NCBI GenBank assembly: GCA_963780805.1
Contig: CAWADP010000006.1
Coordinates: forward strand, 62,001-126,000
Length of the DNA stretch: 64,000 nucleotides
Source: JASHVB01 sp963780805
GTDB taxonomy: Bacteria; Pseudomonadota; Alphaproteobacteria; Acetobacterales; Acetobacteraceae
Direction: 5' to 3'
The first letter of the stretch is position 1; every line of letters begins with the position of its first letter. A program made the translations under genes and the position numbers. Below are positions 35,523 to 43,861 of the stretch, piece after piece. Under the pieces are notes generated by a model. The model saw only the letters and a list, made by a program, of their open reading frames with translations, was not told the origin of the DNA and did no database searches.

Positions 35523-37100
35523 ATGTTCGCTGTCCCAACGACCCTGCCCGACAATCCGGCGGCCTTGCAGCAGATGCTGCGGGCGGCGCTCGCCGAAATC
35601 GAACGCCAGCGGCTGATCATCGCGGCCTTGCAGCGCAACCGCTTCGGTCGCCGTTCCGAGCAACTCGACGAAGCGACGGTGCAACAGGGGGCCGAGGACC
35701 TGGAGCAATCGGTGGCCGAGCAATCGGCGGCGCTGGATGCGGCGGCATCCCGAGCCGCGCCGCCAAAGACCACCACGGCCCCGCGCATGCCGCGCACCGA
35801 ACCGGCCAAACGCAATCGCGGTGCGCTGCCGGCGGAGCTGCCGCGGGTCGAGCAGGTGATCGATGTCAAGAACAAGGTCTGTCCCTGCTGTGGCGGAGTT
35901 CTGCACCTGATCGGCGAAGACCGCACGGAGATGCTGGACTATGTCCCCGCCCACTTCCGGGTCCGCGTGACCCGTCGGCCGCGCTATGGCTGTCGCGCCT
36001 GCGAGGCGACGATCGTGCAGGCACCCGCCTGCGAGCGGCCAATCGACGGCGGCATGGCGACCGAGGCATTGCTGGCGCATGTCCTGGTCAACAAGTACAG
36101 CGACCATCTGCCGCTGTATCGCCAGGCGCAGATCTTCGGCCGCCAAGGGATCACGCTGGATCGCTCTACCCTGTGCAACTGGGTCGGGCGCGCCTGCTGG
36201 TGGCTGGCGCCGCTGCACGAGCTGGTGCTGAACACCGTGCTGTCGTCGCCCCAGCTGTTCGCGGACGACACCACGCTGCCGGTGCTCGATCCGGGGCGCG
36301 GACGCACCAAGACCGGGCGGCTGTGGTGCTACGCGGTGGACAACCGGCCGTGGTGCGGCCCGGGCCATCCGGCGGCTGCCTATGTTTATAGTGAGGACCG
36401 CAAGGGCAAGCATCCGCAGACCCATCTGCACGGCTTCCGCGGTCTGCTGCAGGTTGACGGTTATGCCGGGTTCGGCGGCCTGGTCAGCAGTAATACCGAC
36501 GAAGGTCCCCAACTTGCCTTTTGCTGGGCCCATGCGCGGCGCAAGTTCTACGACATCCATGTGGCAACCAAGGCACCGCTGGCCGAGGAGGCGCTGCGGC
36601 GCATCGCCGAACTCTATGCCATCGAGGCCGACATCCGCGGCATACCTGCCGAGAACCGTCGATTGGTACGACAGCAACGCAGCCAGCCGCTGGTCGAGGC
36701 GATGCACGCCTGGCTGACTGTGCAGATCGAGCGTGTCTCCGGCCGCTCCGCTCTGGCGCAGGCGATGCGCTACGCCCTGAACCACTGGCGTGGCCTGATG
36801 CTGTATCTCGACGATGGTCGCCTCGAGATGGACACCAACACGGTCGAGCGCGCCATGCGTCCGGTGGCTCTCGGGCGCAAGAACGCACTGTTTGCCGGCG
36901 CCGACAGCGGCGGACGCCATTGGGCGATTGTCGCAACCCTGATCCAGACCGCCAAACTGAACGATGTGGATCCGCTGGCCTGGCTGACTGATGCACTGGA
37001 ACGCATCGTCTCGCGAGCCATCAAACAACACGAACTGTTCAAGCTGCTGCCCTGGAACTGGAAGATTGCCAAAGACGCCGAAGCGCCAAGCAGCGCTTAG
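35523..37100 (+). CDS. tnpC: IS66 transposase TnpC
   Basis: A 525-residue DDE transposase. An N-terminal coiled coil (LRAALAEIERQRLIIAALQ, RFGRRSEQLDE) is followed by a zinc-binding CPCCGG/CRAC module and the catalytic core: Asp in LFADDTTLPVLDPG, Asp in LLQVDGYAGFGG and Glu in MDTNTVERAMRPVALGRKN. An AAGGAG site at 35478 precedes an ATG at 35487 in another frame, so the true start could involve reinitiation; 35523 is the first ATG of the main frame. Ends in TAG. Confidence 0.93.
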   Translation: MFAVPTTLPDNPAALQQMLRAALAEIERQRLIIAALQRNRFGRRSEQLDEATVQQGAEDLEQSVAEQSAALDAAASRAAPPKTTTAPRMPRTEPAKRNRGALPAELPRVEQVIDVKNKVCPCCGGVLHLIGEDRTEMLDYVPAHFRVRVTRRPRYGCRACEATIVQAPACERPIDGGMATEALLAHVLVNKYSDHLPLYRQAQIFGRQGITLDRSTLCNWVGRACWWLAPLHELVLNTVLSSPQLFADDTTLPVLDPGRGRTKTGRLWCYAVDNRPWCGPGHPAAAYVYSEDRKGKHPQTHLHGFRGLLQVDGYAGFGGLVSSNTDEGPQLAFCWAHARRKFYDIHVATKAPLAEEALRRIAELYAIEADIRGIPAENRRLVRQQRSQPLVEAMHAWLTVQIERVSGRSALAQAMRYALNHWRGLMLYLDDGRLEMDTNTVERAMRPVALGRKNALFAGADSGGRHWAIVATLIQTAKLNDVDPLAWLTDALERIVSRAIKQHELFKLLPWNWKIAKDAEAPSSA

Positions 37101-37288
37101 AAACGGCCGAACCAAGGGTGATCTGCTATCCCTCATCCTGCCGCAACGGTACCATGAGGCGACCCGCGAAAGCTACGTGTCCGCCCCGCAACGCTTACGC
37201 TACATCATTACCAAGCACCCGTACACCTGCTACATCGAGGTGAAACTCCCGAGGTCGGGCGACCGACCTGAATGGGACGACCACCACC

Positions 37289-37495
37289 ATGAGTGATCCA
37301 TTCTCCGACGCGACCGATTTCGCCGTGAACGTGGTAGAGATTGTCACCGATCCCGAGTTTGGCTTCCACTGCGAACTCACCATCGCTGCCATACTCGATC
37401 GACTAGCCGTTCAGCTACGCCAAACCGAAGCGACAGACGCCGTGGAAGGTCTGCAAAACCTGGCGCGTAGCATCAGGTGCCGCGTTATCGCATAG
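37289..37495 (+). CDS. Hypothetical protein (68 aa)
   Basis: A 68-residue protein starting with ATG that overlaps the stop of the IS66-interrupted gene (ATGAGTGA). Composition is normal for a folded helical protein (CELTIAAILDRLAVQLRQTEA). No family recognised. Probably co-transcribed with the genes from 33851 before the IS66 insertion. A 10-bp hairpin follows. Confidence 0.5.
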   Translation: MSDPFSDATDFAVNVVEIVTDPEFGFHCELTIAAILDRLAVQLRQTEATDAVEGLQNLARSIRCRVIA

Positions 37496-37503
37496 CAACG
37501 AAT

Positions 37504-37533
37504 CCGCCGCAGATGTTCGACTGTCTGCGGCGG
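37504..37533 (+). terminator. Hairpin terminator
   Basis: Perfect 10-bp stem CCGCCGCAGA / TCTGCGGCGG with a 10-base loop, 8 bp after the stop of the 68-residue gene. No U-tract follows, so intrinsic termination is uncertain. Confidence 0.5.
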
Positions 37534-37628
37534 AACCCCATGGCAACCAGCCCTCTGCCCAACATACAACCATCAGCGTCGACCGGCTGGCAGAATTGGT
37601 CGGCGCTATTTCAAACAAGGATTTTACC

Positions 37629-38231
37629 ATGACCGACACCGAAGACAGAATTGCCCGCCTCGAACGAGCGATCCGTATCCACACTTCGCAAATCACCGCC
37701 CTTGAGTTAGACAACGCACGGTTGCGCGAGGAGATTGAGTTGATGGGGAAGCGGAAGGCGCTGCCTTATCTCGAACTCGTTCCCGGCTCCGACAAGATCG
37801 CCCAGGTGCGGGCCGAGCTATTCCACAATAAGCCAAAGCAAGGTGTGCCTGCTCGCGTGCTAAAGCTATTCCTATGGACCTGCGTGAAGGAGCAGATTTC
37901 GAAGTACGCCGAGGGAACCAGTCAACCGTTCTATTTCTACATGTCAAAGCCAGCGGACCTGGTTCGTGGCGATGGGAACTCCAATCTAGAGGGCTTTGTC
38001 GGTTACATTGATGATGACCCAGACCACCTCGTTGGGTGTCTCAATCAACGCCGCAAGCACGGCAACCTAAAAGGCCCGCGACGATACCTGGCCTATGGCG
38101 CGGTGATCTATCCAGATCGGCGGCTTGCCCTTTTACTCGATGGTGAGGTCCTTGATTGCTCAACACCGGTTCCCTTGAAAGAAGGCCGGTCAGATCGGGC
38201 ATCGCAGCAGGTCTGGTACTTCACAAGGTAA
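37629..38231 (+). CDS. Hypothetical protein (200 aa) with N-terminal coiled coil
   Basis: A 200-residue protein. Residues 1-45 are a predicted coiled coil (EDRIARLERAIRIHTSQITALELDNARLREEIELM). The rest is mixed and includes PFYFYMSKPADLV, GYIDDDPDHLVGCL and YLAYGAVIYPDRRLALLLDGE. No catalytic motif or known family. The ATG at 37629 follows AAGGATTTTACC. It is the last clear gene of the AlpA-led group from 33851 and is followed by a repeat array. Confidence 0.6.
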   Translation: MTDTEDRIARLERAIRIHTSQITALELDNARLREEIELMGKRKALPYLELVPGSDKIAQVRAELFHNKPKQGVPARVLKLFLWTCVKEQISKYAEGTSQPFYFYMSKPADLVRGDGNSNLEGFVGYIDDDPDHLVGCLNQRRKHGNLKGPRRYLAYGAVIYPDRRLALLLDGEVLDCSTPVPLKEGRSDRASQQVWYFTR

Positions 38232-38281
38232 GGGTTTTCCATTATCTATTGTTCTTATTGATCCTATAAATTCAACGAAGT

Positions 38282-38640
38282 GAATATTGTTCAATGGAAA
38301 ACGGACCAATGAGAGCAATGTGGCTCTCGTTGGAACAAGACGGGAGTGATCGCTCTGGACGTGAATTCTTCAATGGAAAGAGCAATGCAGACCAATGGCC
38401 GATATGCGACCAATAGCGGCTTTGCCGTGGGGCCGAGCCGCAGGCGCATCACGTTTGAGATCAGTGCGACGGGACAGCCCGAATTCTTCAATGGAAAGAG
38501 AAACGCGGATCAATGGCTGATATGCGACCAATGCCGGCTTTGCCGTGGGGCCGAGCCGCAGGCGCATCAACATCGCATCGGTATGCTGACATGTGCCGAA
38601 TTCATCAATGGAAAAGAGGAATGCACCGAGGTGACGGCAA
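38282..38640 (+). repeat. Tandem ~117-bp repeats with TTCAATGGAAA core
   Basis: Units begin at 38363, 38481 and 38598 with GAATTCTTCAATGGAAA or a close variant, spaced 118 and 117 bp; a more diverged half-unit starts at 38282. The two full units share blocks GATATGCGACCAAT and GGCTTTGCCGTGGGGCCGAG. Translated in one frame, the second unit reads EFFNGKRNADQWLICDQCRLC, but the first contains stops, so the array is non-coding now or decayed. The following 38641-39058 holds no recognisable gene. Confidence 0.8.
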
Positions 38641-39058
38641 GCCGTCGCCCTCGGCGCAGGAAGAATGATCGCTCCCGCTCGAATGGCTTCGGCTTCGCCT
38701 CGGCGGCTGACCGATCGCGTTCCAGGTCGGCGTCAGATCGCACGGCATGTCAGCCAGGTCGTGCTGATGTCATGGCCGATCGCTCAGAGGTACGCAGTGA
38801 AGTCCAGACACCAAAGGTCGGCTATCGGGTCGGGGGGTACAGTATGATGGCGCCGCCCTATTTTCCCCCTGCGCCACGCCCGCCAGATGGGCCTACAGCC
38901 GGCTGCGACTTTTGGCCTTATTGTTCTCCCGACCGTTTTCCGACCGGCTGTGGCGCCTTCCACGGCGCATAGCCGTGATACAGGACCACCCATTCGAGCG
39001 TCCTTCGCGCAGGCGACATCCGCGGTATGATGGCATCTCCACCTGCAAGGGCACCGCG

Positions 39059-39271
39059 ATGCCACTCACCATGTCGCCTCAGCGGTTCGAAGAAATCCGC
39101 CAGAAAGTAATCGATCATCACCTTGTTCGAAAAGCAACGGAGGCGCTGCAACAGATGGAGCAGGCCCCGCAGCAAGGGTTTGCGACCATCGACTTGCTTA
39201 TGCAGCACCTCAACTCGCTGGCGGCCGGAAGTACGTGCCACTGCACGCGCCGGCCATCAAGAAAGACCTGA
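39059..39271 (+). CDS. Small hypothetical protein (70 aa)
   Basis: From ATG 39059, with AAGGG upstream, a 70-residue helical protein (MSPQRFEEIRQKVIDHHLVRK, LQQMEQAPQQGFATIDLLMQHL). The C-terminus is basic and Cys-containing. No family recognised. A tiny hydrophobic peptide gene follows after 15 bp. Confidence 0.45.
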   Translation: MPLTMSPQRFEEIRQKVIDHHLVRKATEALQQMEQAPQQGFATIDLLMQHLNSLAAGSTCHCTRRPSRKT

Positions 39272-39286
39272 CGACGGCGATCGGCG

Positions 39287-39376
39287 ATGCACCTCCTCCT
39301 GATTATCATTATCCTGGCGCTGCTGTTTCCGGGTCTTGCGCGGATCGTAGGCTCGCTGATTTCGGCGCTATTTTAG
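39287..39376 (+). CDS. Tiny hydrophobic peptide (29 aa)
   Basis: The frame encodes MHLLLIIIILALLFPGLARI plus VGSLISALF, a single membrane-spanning segment. It is closely related in pattern to the peptide at 43721 (MH-LLI-I-L-FP-AR-G), which argues for real coding. It is too short for usual gene finders. A membrane peptide, possibly toxin-like or a regulator, is a guess from hydrophobicity only. Confidence 0.5.
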   Translation: MHLLLIIIILALLFPGLARIVGSLISALF

Positions 39377-39495
39377 TTGATCGCTCTGGCAGCAGTGGTG
39401 GCGGTGGTACAAGCCCTATTTCGGTGATGTCTGCGACGCAGGAAGCGCCCTTCATGGGAAACTGATAGACAGACGCGGCCCGCATAAATAGTAGC

Positions 39496-39738
39496 ATGAC
39501 ACTTACCGCCAATATCCCACCCGCCGCTGTTCAACCTCAAGAGTCGATCGTACCTCCCGGCGATGATGGTTGCGAATGGATAGTCTCAGCAACGGCTATG
39601 ATGACCAACGGCGTTGAGGCCCGGCAAGTGATGTTTTGCCATTATGGATTCAAAACACGCGAGAACGCTCGCACGTTCGTCAGGAATTGGCGCCACCCCT
39701 GTGTCCGTGTTTCACCGCCACGTCGTCGGCTGAAATAG
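39496..39738 (+). CDS. Small hypothetical protein (80 aa)
   Basis: An 80-residue frame from ATG 39496. The middle reads DDGCEWIVSATAMMTNGVEA followed by RQVMFCHYGFKTRENARTFVRNW, a plausible small alpha/beta protein; the C-terminus is basic. No family recognised. The next 411 bp (39739-40149) show no supported gene. Confidence 0.4.
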   Translation: MTLTANIPPAAVQPQESIVPPGDDGCEWIVSATAMMTNGVEARQVMFCHYGFKTRENARTFVRNWRHPCVRVSPPRRRLK

Positions 39739-40149
39739 GAGTTCAAGGTCGGAGCAACCACCGACTCAGCATTCGGATCGGGTCAAGCTGAACAATATCG
39801 AGGCTGTCCAGCCAACCTGCGATAGGACCTGTCCAGGCTGCGCCCAATACCTCGACGGCGTCGGCTGCGAGATGTGTCCGAGCCACAACCACCTCCGGTA
39901 GCCATGCACCCGCTTCGCAAGCTGGGTGGCACGGCATCACCGGCAAGTTGTCACCGGCCTGTGGCGGTCGCTAACGCAGCATCAATCAAGGTCGCTGGGG
40001 TCAACGGCGCCGCCGAAGGTCGCCAATGTGATTTGCGCTGGATATCCATCGTTCTGATCGTCTGCCAGGCGCTCTGGAAGGCAGGCTATCATCGCGTCGA
40101 TGCTCCGGCCATCGTCGCGTCGCACCGAAGGACAATAGCGAGCGGCATG

Positions 40150-40743
40150 TCAGGCGGCCTCGGCGTCGGGCGATACCATCGCCGCTCGTAGATTTTGGAC
40201 CGTGCTCGGGGAAACGCCAAACCGCCGCGCGGTCGGTCTGATTCCAGCACCATCGCTCAGCGCTGACCGGATGCGGCGCCGCAGGCTCGCCGGCACCTCT
40301 GGCCTGCCGATCTTCTTGCCTGCCGCCAGAGCCTTGTGTTGGCCGGCACGGATCGCTTGTGACAGTTTGGCGCGGCGATAGCTCGCCACGAGGTCCAACA
40401 GGATGAACGCCGAACCTTCGGCCGTGTCGATGCCCTCGGCGACCAGAAGGAGATCGACGCCATGATCTCGAAGGCGGCCGAGGATCGCCAGCAGGTCTTT
40501 GATCGTCCGGCCTGGCAAGTCTGCTGCCGATTGTACGACGACCTGATCGACGCCATCGAGGTTCGCCAGCAGGGTCTTCCAGCCTGCCTGCCGGCCCTGA
40601 CGGGTGCCCGGTGCTACGTGCTCGATGAAGGTGCCGGCGACGACATCGCCACGGTGTTCGACGGCCTGCCGCAGCGCCTCTGCGGTGCTTTCCGGCTGAG
40701 CCGAGTGGCCGGAGATATAGATGATCGTTCGTCGGGTTGCCAT
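40150..40743 (-). CDS. Serine recombinase-like protein with degenerate active site
   Basis: A 197-residue resolvase/invertase-like protein: N-terminal catalytic fold (TIIYISGHSAQPESTAEALR, LPGRTIKDLLAILGRLRDHGVDLLLVAEGIDT) and a C-terminal helix-turn-helix (GAGIRPTARRFGVSPSTVQNL) after KKIGRP. The active-site block normally Y-x-R-x-S is YISGHS, so the Arg is lost, and the usual LDR-GR segment is SAADLPGR, losing its Asp-Arg. Catalysis is therefore doubtful; it may be a DNA-binding relic or regulator. Confidence 0.7.
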   Translation of the reverse strand: MATRRTIIYISGHSAQPESTAEALRQAVEHRGDVVAGTFIEHVAPGTRQGRQAGWKTLLANLDGVDQVVVQSAADLPGRTIKDLLAILGRLRDHGVDLLLVAEGIDTAEGSAFILLDLVASYRRAKLSQAIRAGQHKALAAGKKIGRPEVPASLRRRIRSALSDGAGIRPTARRFGVSPSTVQNLRAAMVSPDAEAA

Positions 40744-41238
40744 TGGCAGAGTGAACTACAAAACCGCGTATTGTCAAGAAGTTATCGTGGTATTTATGGC
40801 CTCTGCGCTGTTGCGGCCGGTGGTGCTCCGCAGTCTCCCGTCCGCCCAGCCCGCGAGGGCGGTCCTGGATGATCGGCGCACGACCGGCGGCGGGAGGTCG
40901 TCCAAAGCCCGAAAGCCGATTCCCCGGCCTCTCAGGGGTTTTTTGGACGGCGTTTTGGGCGGACGCCGCCGGTCGGGGGTCGAGACCGGAGGGTGTTGGC
41001 TCGAAATCCACCCCGAACTGGCGGTCAGCCGGGGCATCGGTGAGCAGATCGGCGGGGATGCGACCGAGGCGGACCGATCGGCTGACACTCAGAGGCAGCG
41101 TTGGACAGCACGATCAAGACGGAACGGGGCCGGCAGACCGTGCCAGACTAGGTCTCGTCCAACCCGCAACTGCGGCAGCCAGGCCGCCCGAGCGGGAACC
41201 GCCGGATTCGACCCAAAGCGGCCGCTCGGAGCCTCTTG
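40744..41238. other. Stretch without a recognisable gene
   Basis: About 495 bp upstream of the recombinase-like gene. Frames are open on both strands but Arg/Pro-rich and without ribosome-binding sites. It probably holds the promoter of the gene at 40743 and decayed sequence. Confidence 0.4.
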
Positions 41239-41388
41239 ATGGGTCGCCCCGCCACTAAACCCAGCATCGCTGCCTCTGCCGGACTGGCTGAAGCCAGGCG
41301 ATCAGCCGTGCACAGCGCTCTCCACAATCTGCGCACACGAGAGGGTTTCCGACGTGCCGCGGGCCTCGGTGGAGCCCAGGGGCACTAG
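41239..41388 (+). CDS. Possible small protein (49 aa)
   Basis: ATG 41239 is preceded by GGAGCCTCTTG, a good ribosome-binding site at normal spacing. The 49 codons encode a basic, Ala-rich peptide (MGRPATKPSIAASAGLAEAR, AVHSALHNLRTREGF) that looks helical. No family recognised; it may be chance. Confidence 0.3.
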   Translation: MGRPATKPSIAASAGLAEARRSAVHSALHNLRTREGFRRAAGLGGAQGH

Positions 41389-41454
41389 AATGGACTGGAC
41401 TGTTGGGTTTTTTTGTTTCAGTATGTGATGTTGCTTCGCGGAAGGGAGGCGCCT

Positions 41455-42285
41455 ATGCGACTGCTCATGTTGGGTATCGTCCTGGTCGCACTTAGTGTTC
41501 CCAAGGCGGCGAACGCTCAGGCAAAAGATGCTGCGGACAGAATTTCGCAAGGCATTATGGTTATTCGGGAGATGTGTGGTACCCAGGGCAATACGGCAAC
41601 TCAAAAGGAGGTCGTTGGAAAGCTTGAGGGCGGAATTACGCTCAAACAGCCTCCTGGGCTATCCGCTGGTGCCGAACTAAAATACACAAATCAGGAGGCA
41701 GAAGGGCTTGCGGGAGCCCTTTTTAAGGAACTGACAGACAACGCCACATCGCTAAGCAAGAAGCAGATTGAATGTATGAGTCCATTCATATCACGAATAC
41801 TGGACTCGATTCTGGGGCCTGCGTCGCAGTCGAACCCACCACCTGAGCCAGACTTAAATTCTTATGAAGTTTCAGACAGGGACGTACTTTGCAGAAGGCT
41901 GCATGAGGTTGTCGAAGCTTACAGAGGCTCGTTCAAGCCCATAATATTAGGTACATCGAACATGCCCGGACAATATCGAGCAAGGGTGATTCTCCCCAAT
42001 ACGGTGTGGTGCTCTATATTTACAATGCCATACCCATATTATTCCTGCTCCATATTCTATAATGAGAAAAATGCTCATAACGCGATCTTGAAAGAGAATG
42101 CCTATCGCAAAACCGTGGGCGAGTGCTTAGGAAAAAATTGGACTGCCTCGGATGTTGTTTCCAACAACAAAGGGGGTTATTCAGGTAATTTTCAAGGCGA
42201 CGGTACCGACCCCAAAATCGACCTGAGAAGCACAAAGGATGATGATGGGACTGCGCTGGCAATTTATGTCGAGCCTCCGGGGTGA
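41455..42285 (+). CDS. Secreted hypothetical protein with signal peptide
   Basis: A 276-residue protein with a Sec signal peptide MRLLMLGIVLVALSVPKAANA and a likely cleavage after AxA. The ATG at 41455 is five bases after GGGAGG; an in-frame ATG at 41413 would put polar residues ahead of the signal. The mature part has six or more Cys (REMCGTQG, KKQIECMSPF, DVLCRRLHE, NTVWCSIF, YYSCSIFYNE, GECLGKNW), suggesting disulfides in the periplasm. Base composition is clearly AT-richer than the neighbours, which marks it as acquired cargo. No family recognised. Confidence 0.7.
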   Translation: MRLLMLGIVLVALSVPKAANAQAKDAADRISQGIMVIREMCGTQGNTATQKEVVGKLEGGITLKQPPGLSAGAELKYTNQEAEGLAGALFKELTDNATSLSKKQIECMSPFISRILDSILGPASQSNPPPEPDLNSYEVSDRDVLCRRLHEVVEAYRGSFKPIILGTSNMPGQYRARVILPNTVWCSIFTMPYPYYSCSIFYNEKNAHNAILKENAYRKTVGECLGKNWTASDVVSNNKGGYSGNFQGDGTDPKIDLRSTKDDDGTALAIYVEPPG

Positions 42286-43036
42286 GCATGTTTGGGTGCA
42301 AGACCCGCAGATCTCGAATGTCCGCTCCCCACCCAAAGCGGCGCTAGCCAGTGGCGCACCGTCCGGTCGTGCGAAGCGCTAGCCTTCGCCGTGCTTATGT
42401 CCCTGGGCGTTCAGTGCGGCGGCAGTGGCCCGATGCGTCGTGGCGCCGGTCGCCCGGATCAGGTGAGCGATCGGCGGCATGTTCGTCGCGAATGCATCCG
42501 CAGCGCTGCGGTTCGTGGTGGCGCCCCTTGCCTGCGCCTCGCCCTAGATTGGTCGGGTTGCCCAGCTTGGCCCCCCGGCGCCTGTCGACAAAATCCTGAT
42601 CGCGTCCCACCAAGCCTGCGGCCAGGGCAATTTTGAAGTAGCCAAGCGATTGCTGCACGTCATGAAGATGATGCTGACCCGCCGCTCGCTGACGCTGGGC
42701 GGCTGTGGCTGTTGCGGCGCCCTACATCGGGGACGATCGGGTAGTGAACAATCAATCGATTACAACCGTACCGATCATGGCCCGGCGGCGGTCGTGACAG
42801 GAGAAATAAGTGCTTGGAACCCTCAGCATCCTGGCCTATCAACAAATACGGCACATCATGGCGCCGTGGGCGCATGTCACTTCGACTGGCAAGACGAACC
42901 GCTCGTGTCAAGGCACCGTTCGCTTTCCTTGCCGCCCAGTGGCGGCTGTTGGCTTCGACAGCATCGCTGAGATGATGATATTCCGCTTCGCTGACATCCT
43001 GCCCTACGGTGACCACTGGAACCAGGACCGAATGTG
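42286..43036. other. Stretch without a recognisable gene
   Basis: About 750 bp between the secreted protein and the recombinase region. Frames of 70-118 codons exist on both strands but overlap one another, vary in composition and match nothing. It may contain decayed genes. Confidence 0.4.
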
Positions 43037-43159
43037 ATGGACACCGCGCGATTCAGCGTCTTTGGTGTTGCGGCGCTCGACTTGGCTGATAAGGACGCCT
43101 ACCGTGAGTCACTGGATCAGCGCCAGCGCCGATTCGTTGGTGAGATGCCTGCCATCTAA
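43037..43159 (+). CDS. Possible small protein (40 aa)
   Basis: A 40-codon frame MDTARFSVFGVAALDLADKD continuing AYRESLDQRQRRFVGEMPAI. The composition is protein-like, with an amphipathic second half. No clear ribosome-binding site. It lies just upstream of the truncated recombinase and could be a relic. Confidence 0.3.
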   Translation: MDTARFSVFGVAALDLADKDAYRESLDQRQRRFVGEMPAI

Positions 43160-43212
43160 TTCTGAGCATCTGAAGAGTCCTCGTTACGGACCGTGGCTGG
43201 ACGGTCGCCAGG

Positions 43213-43710
43213 GTGTTCATCGATCGCCCCACGTCAGCCAGGCAAGGTCGAGAGCGGCGTCCTGGCGAGGCTGCGATGCTGGACGCTGTCCGGCATGGTG
43301 AGGTCCAGAGGGTGCTGATTTGGTCGATCGACCGTGTTGGACGGTCATTCGCCGATTTGGTGGCGTTCCTTGAAGTTTGCCGATCGGGCGGTGTGTCGCT
43401 GTGGCTCGATCAGGCGAGGATCGACACGGCGGGGTCAAATGGCCTGTCGTTGTTCGATGTTGCTGGAATGCTCGCCCACCATCAGCGCCAAACACGTCGC
43501 GACAGAATTCTGAGGGGTCAGGCTGCCGCCAGGGGAAATCCTAATGTCCGGTTTGGCCGGCCGCCGCTGCCCGAATCGAAGGTCCAAAAGGCCAGGATGT
43601 TGCTGGCGGCCGGCAACGGCCTGCGCCAGACAGCTCGCATGGCAGGCATTTCACCAGCATCCGTCGGCAGGCTGAAGGCTGGGCTCGCGACTGTTGCGCC
43701 GTCTAATTGA
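43213..43710 (+). CDS. Serine recombinase, N-terminally truncated
   Basis: A 165-residue resolvase-type protein starting at GTG 43213. It retains the core RVLIWSIDRVGRSFADLVAFL with the DRxGR active-site segment, the helix E linker region (HHQRQTRRDRILRGQAAARG) and the C-terminal helix-turn-helix (GNGLRQTARMAGISPASVGRL). The N-terminal strand with the catalytic serine (Y-x-R-x-S) is absent; a stop at ~43170 precedes the conserved VLVTDRGWTVARVFID. It should be unable to cut DNA. A 46-residue membrane peptide follows 10 bp later. Confidence 0.7.
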   Translation: MFIDRPTSARQGRERRPGEAAMLDAVRHGEVQRVLIWSIDRVGRSFADLVAFLEVCRSGGVSLWLDQARIDTAGSNGLSLFDVAGMLAHHQRQTRRDRILRGQAAARGNPNVRFGRPPLPESKVQKARMLLAAGNGLRQTARMAGISPASVGRLKAGLATVAPSN

Positions 43711-43720
43711 CGGCCCATCG

Positions 43721-43861
43721 ATGCACATTCTGCTGATATTGATTCTGCTTTGCTTGGCATTCCCAATCTTCGCTCGGCTGTTGGGGGCGGCGCTCAGGGT
43801 CATGTTCCGGTTGGTGTTGGTGGGATTGATCGTTGAACTCGTCGAGGTTTTTGTCCACTGA
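43721..43861 (+). CDS. Small hydrophobic membrane peptide (46 aa)
   Basis: The frame encodes MHILLILILLCLAFPIFARL, then LGAALRVMFRLVLVGLIVEL and VEVFVH: two hydrophobic stretches separated by Arg residues. It is related to the 29-residue peptide at 39287, sharing MH-LLI-I-L-FP-AR-G. It starts 10 bp after the recombinase stop. An open frame on the opposite strand (43703-43963) is rich in Gln/His, as expected from a mirror of Leu-rich codons, and is rejected. Function unknown. Confidence 0.5.
   Translation: MHILLILILLCLAFPIFARLLGAALRVMFRLVLVGLIVELVEVFVH

Larger units (their letters stand above)
34594..37198 (+). mobile_element. IS66-family insertion sequence, complete
   Basis: A 2605-bp element with terminal inverted repeats beginning GTAAGCGT (34594) and ending ACGCTTAC (37198); the first 16 bases match with two differences. 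A perfect 8-bp target duplication, GCTACATC, flanks it (34586-34593 and 37199-37206), as is usual for IS66. It carries tnpA, tnpB and tnpC in order. All three are open, so it may be active. Confidence 0.95.
34351..37296 (+). pseudogene. Small hypothetical gene interrupted by IS66
   Basis: The left part (34351-34593) encodes MAFRTTTRNRSS ... RRYVHRIGYI. The right part (37207-37296) resumes with ITKHPYTCYIEVKLP and ends DDHHHE. Excising the IS66 with one 8-bp duplication joins them in frame as GYIITKHPYTCYIEV, giving a 110-residue protein. It is acidic, with DEWDERYQWLPDEYGDCC and a WTLVDGDHGDG segment. No family is known to me. The ancestral stop overlaps the ATG of the next gene at 37289, which supports the reconstruction. 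Confidence 0.8.

Noticed and set aside
38282..38640. Repeat array as a CRISPR
   Set aside because: Units are about 117 bp and similar throughout, with no short repeat/unique spacer alternation and no cas genes.
38740..38840. Transposase integrase-core fragment on the minus strand (DLWCLDFTAYL)
   Set aside because: Only a dozen residues resemble an IS481/IS3 core and no flanking similarity continues.
38346..38972. 209-codon frame through the 117-bp repeats as a single gene
   Set aside because: The first repeat unit is in a different frame from the second, the C-terminal part is low-complexity, and no start signal exists. Treated as a repeat array.
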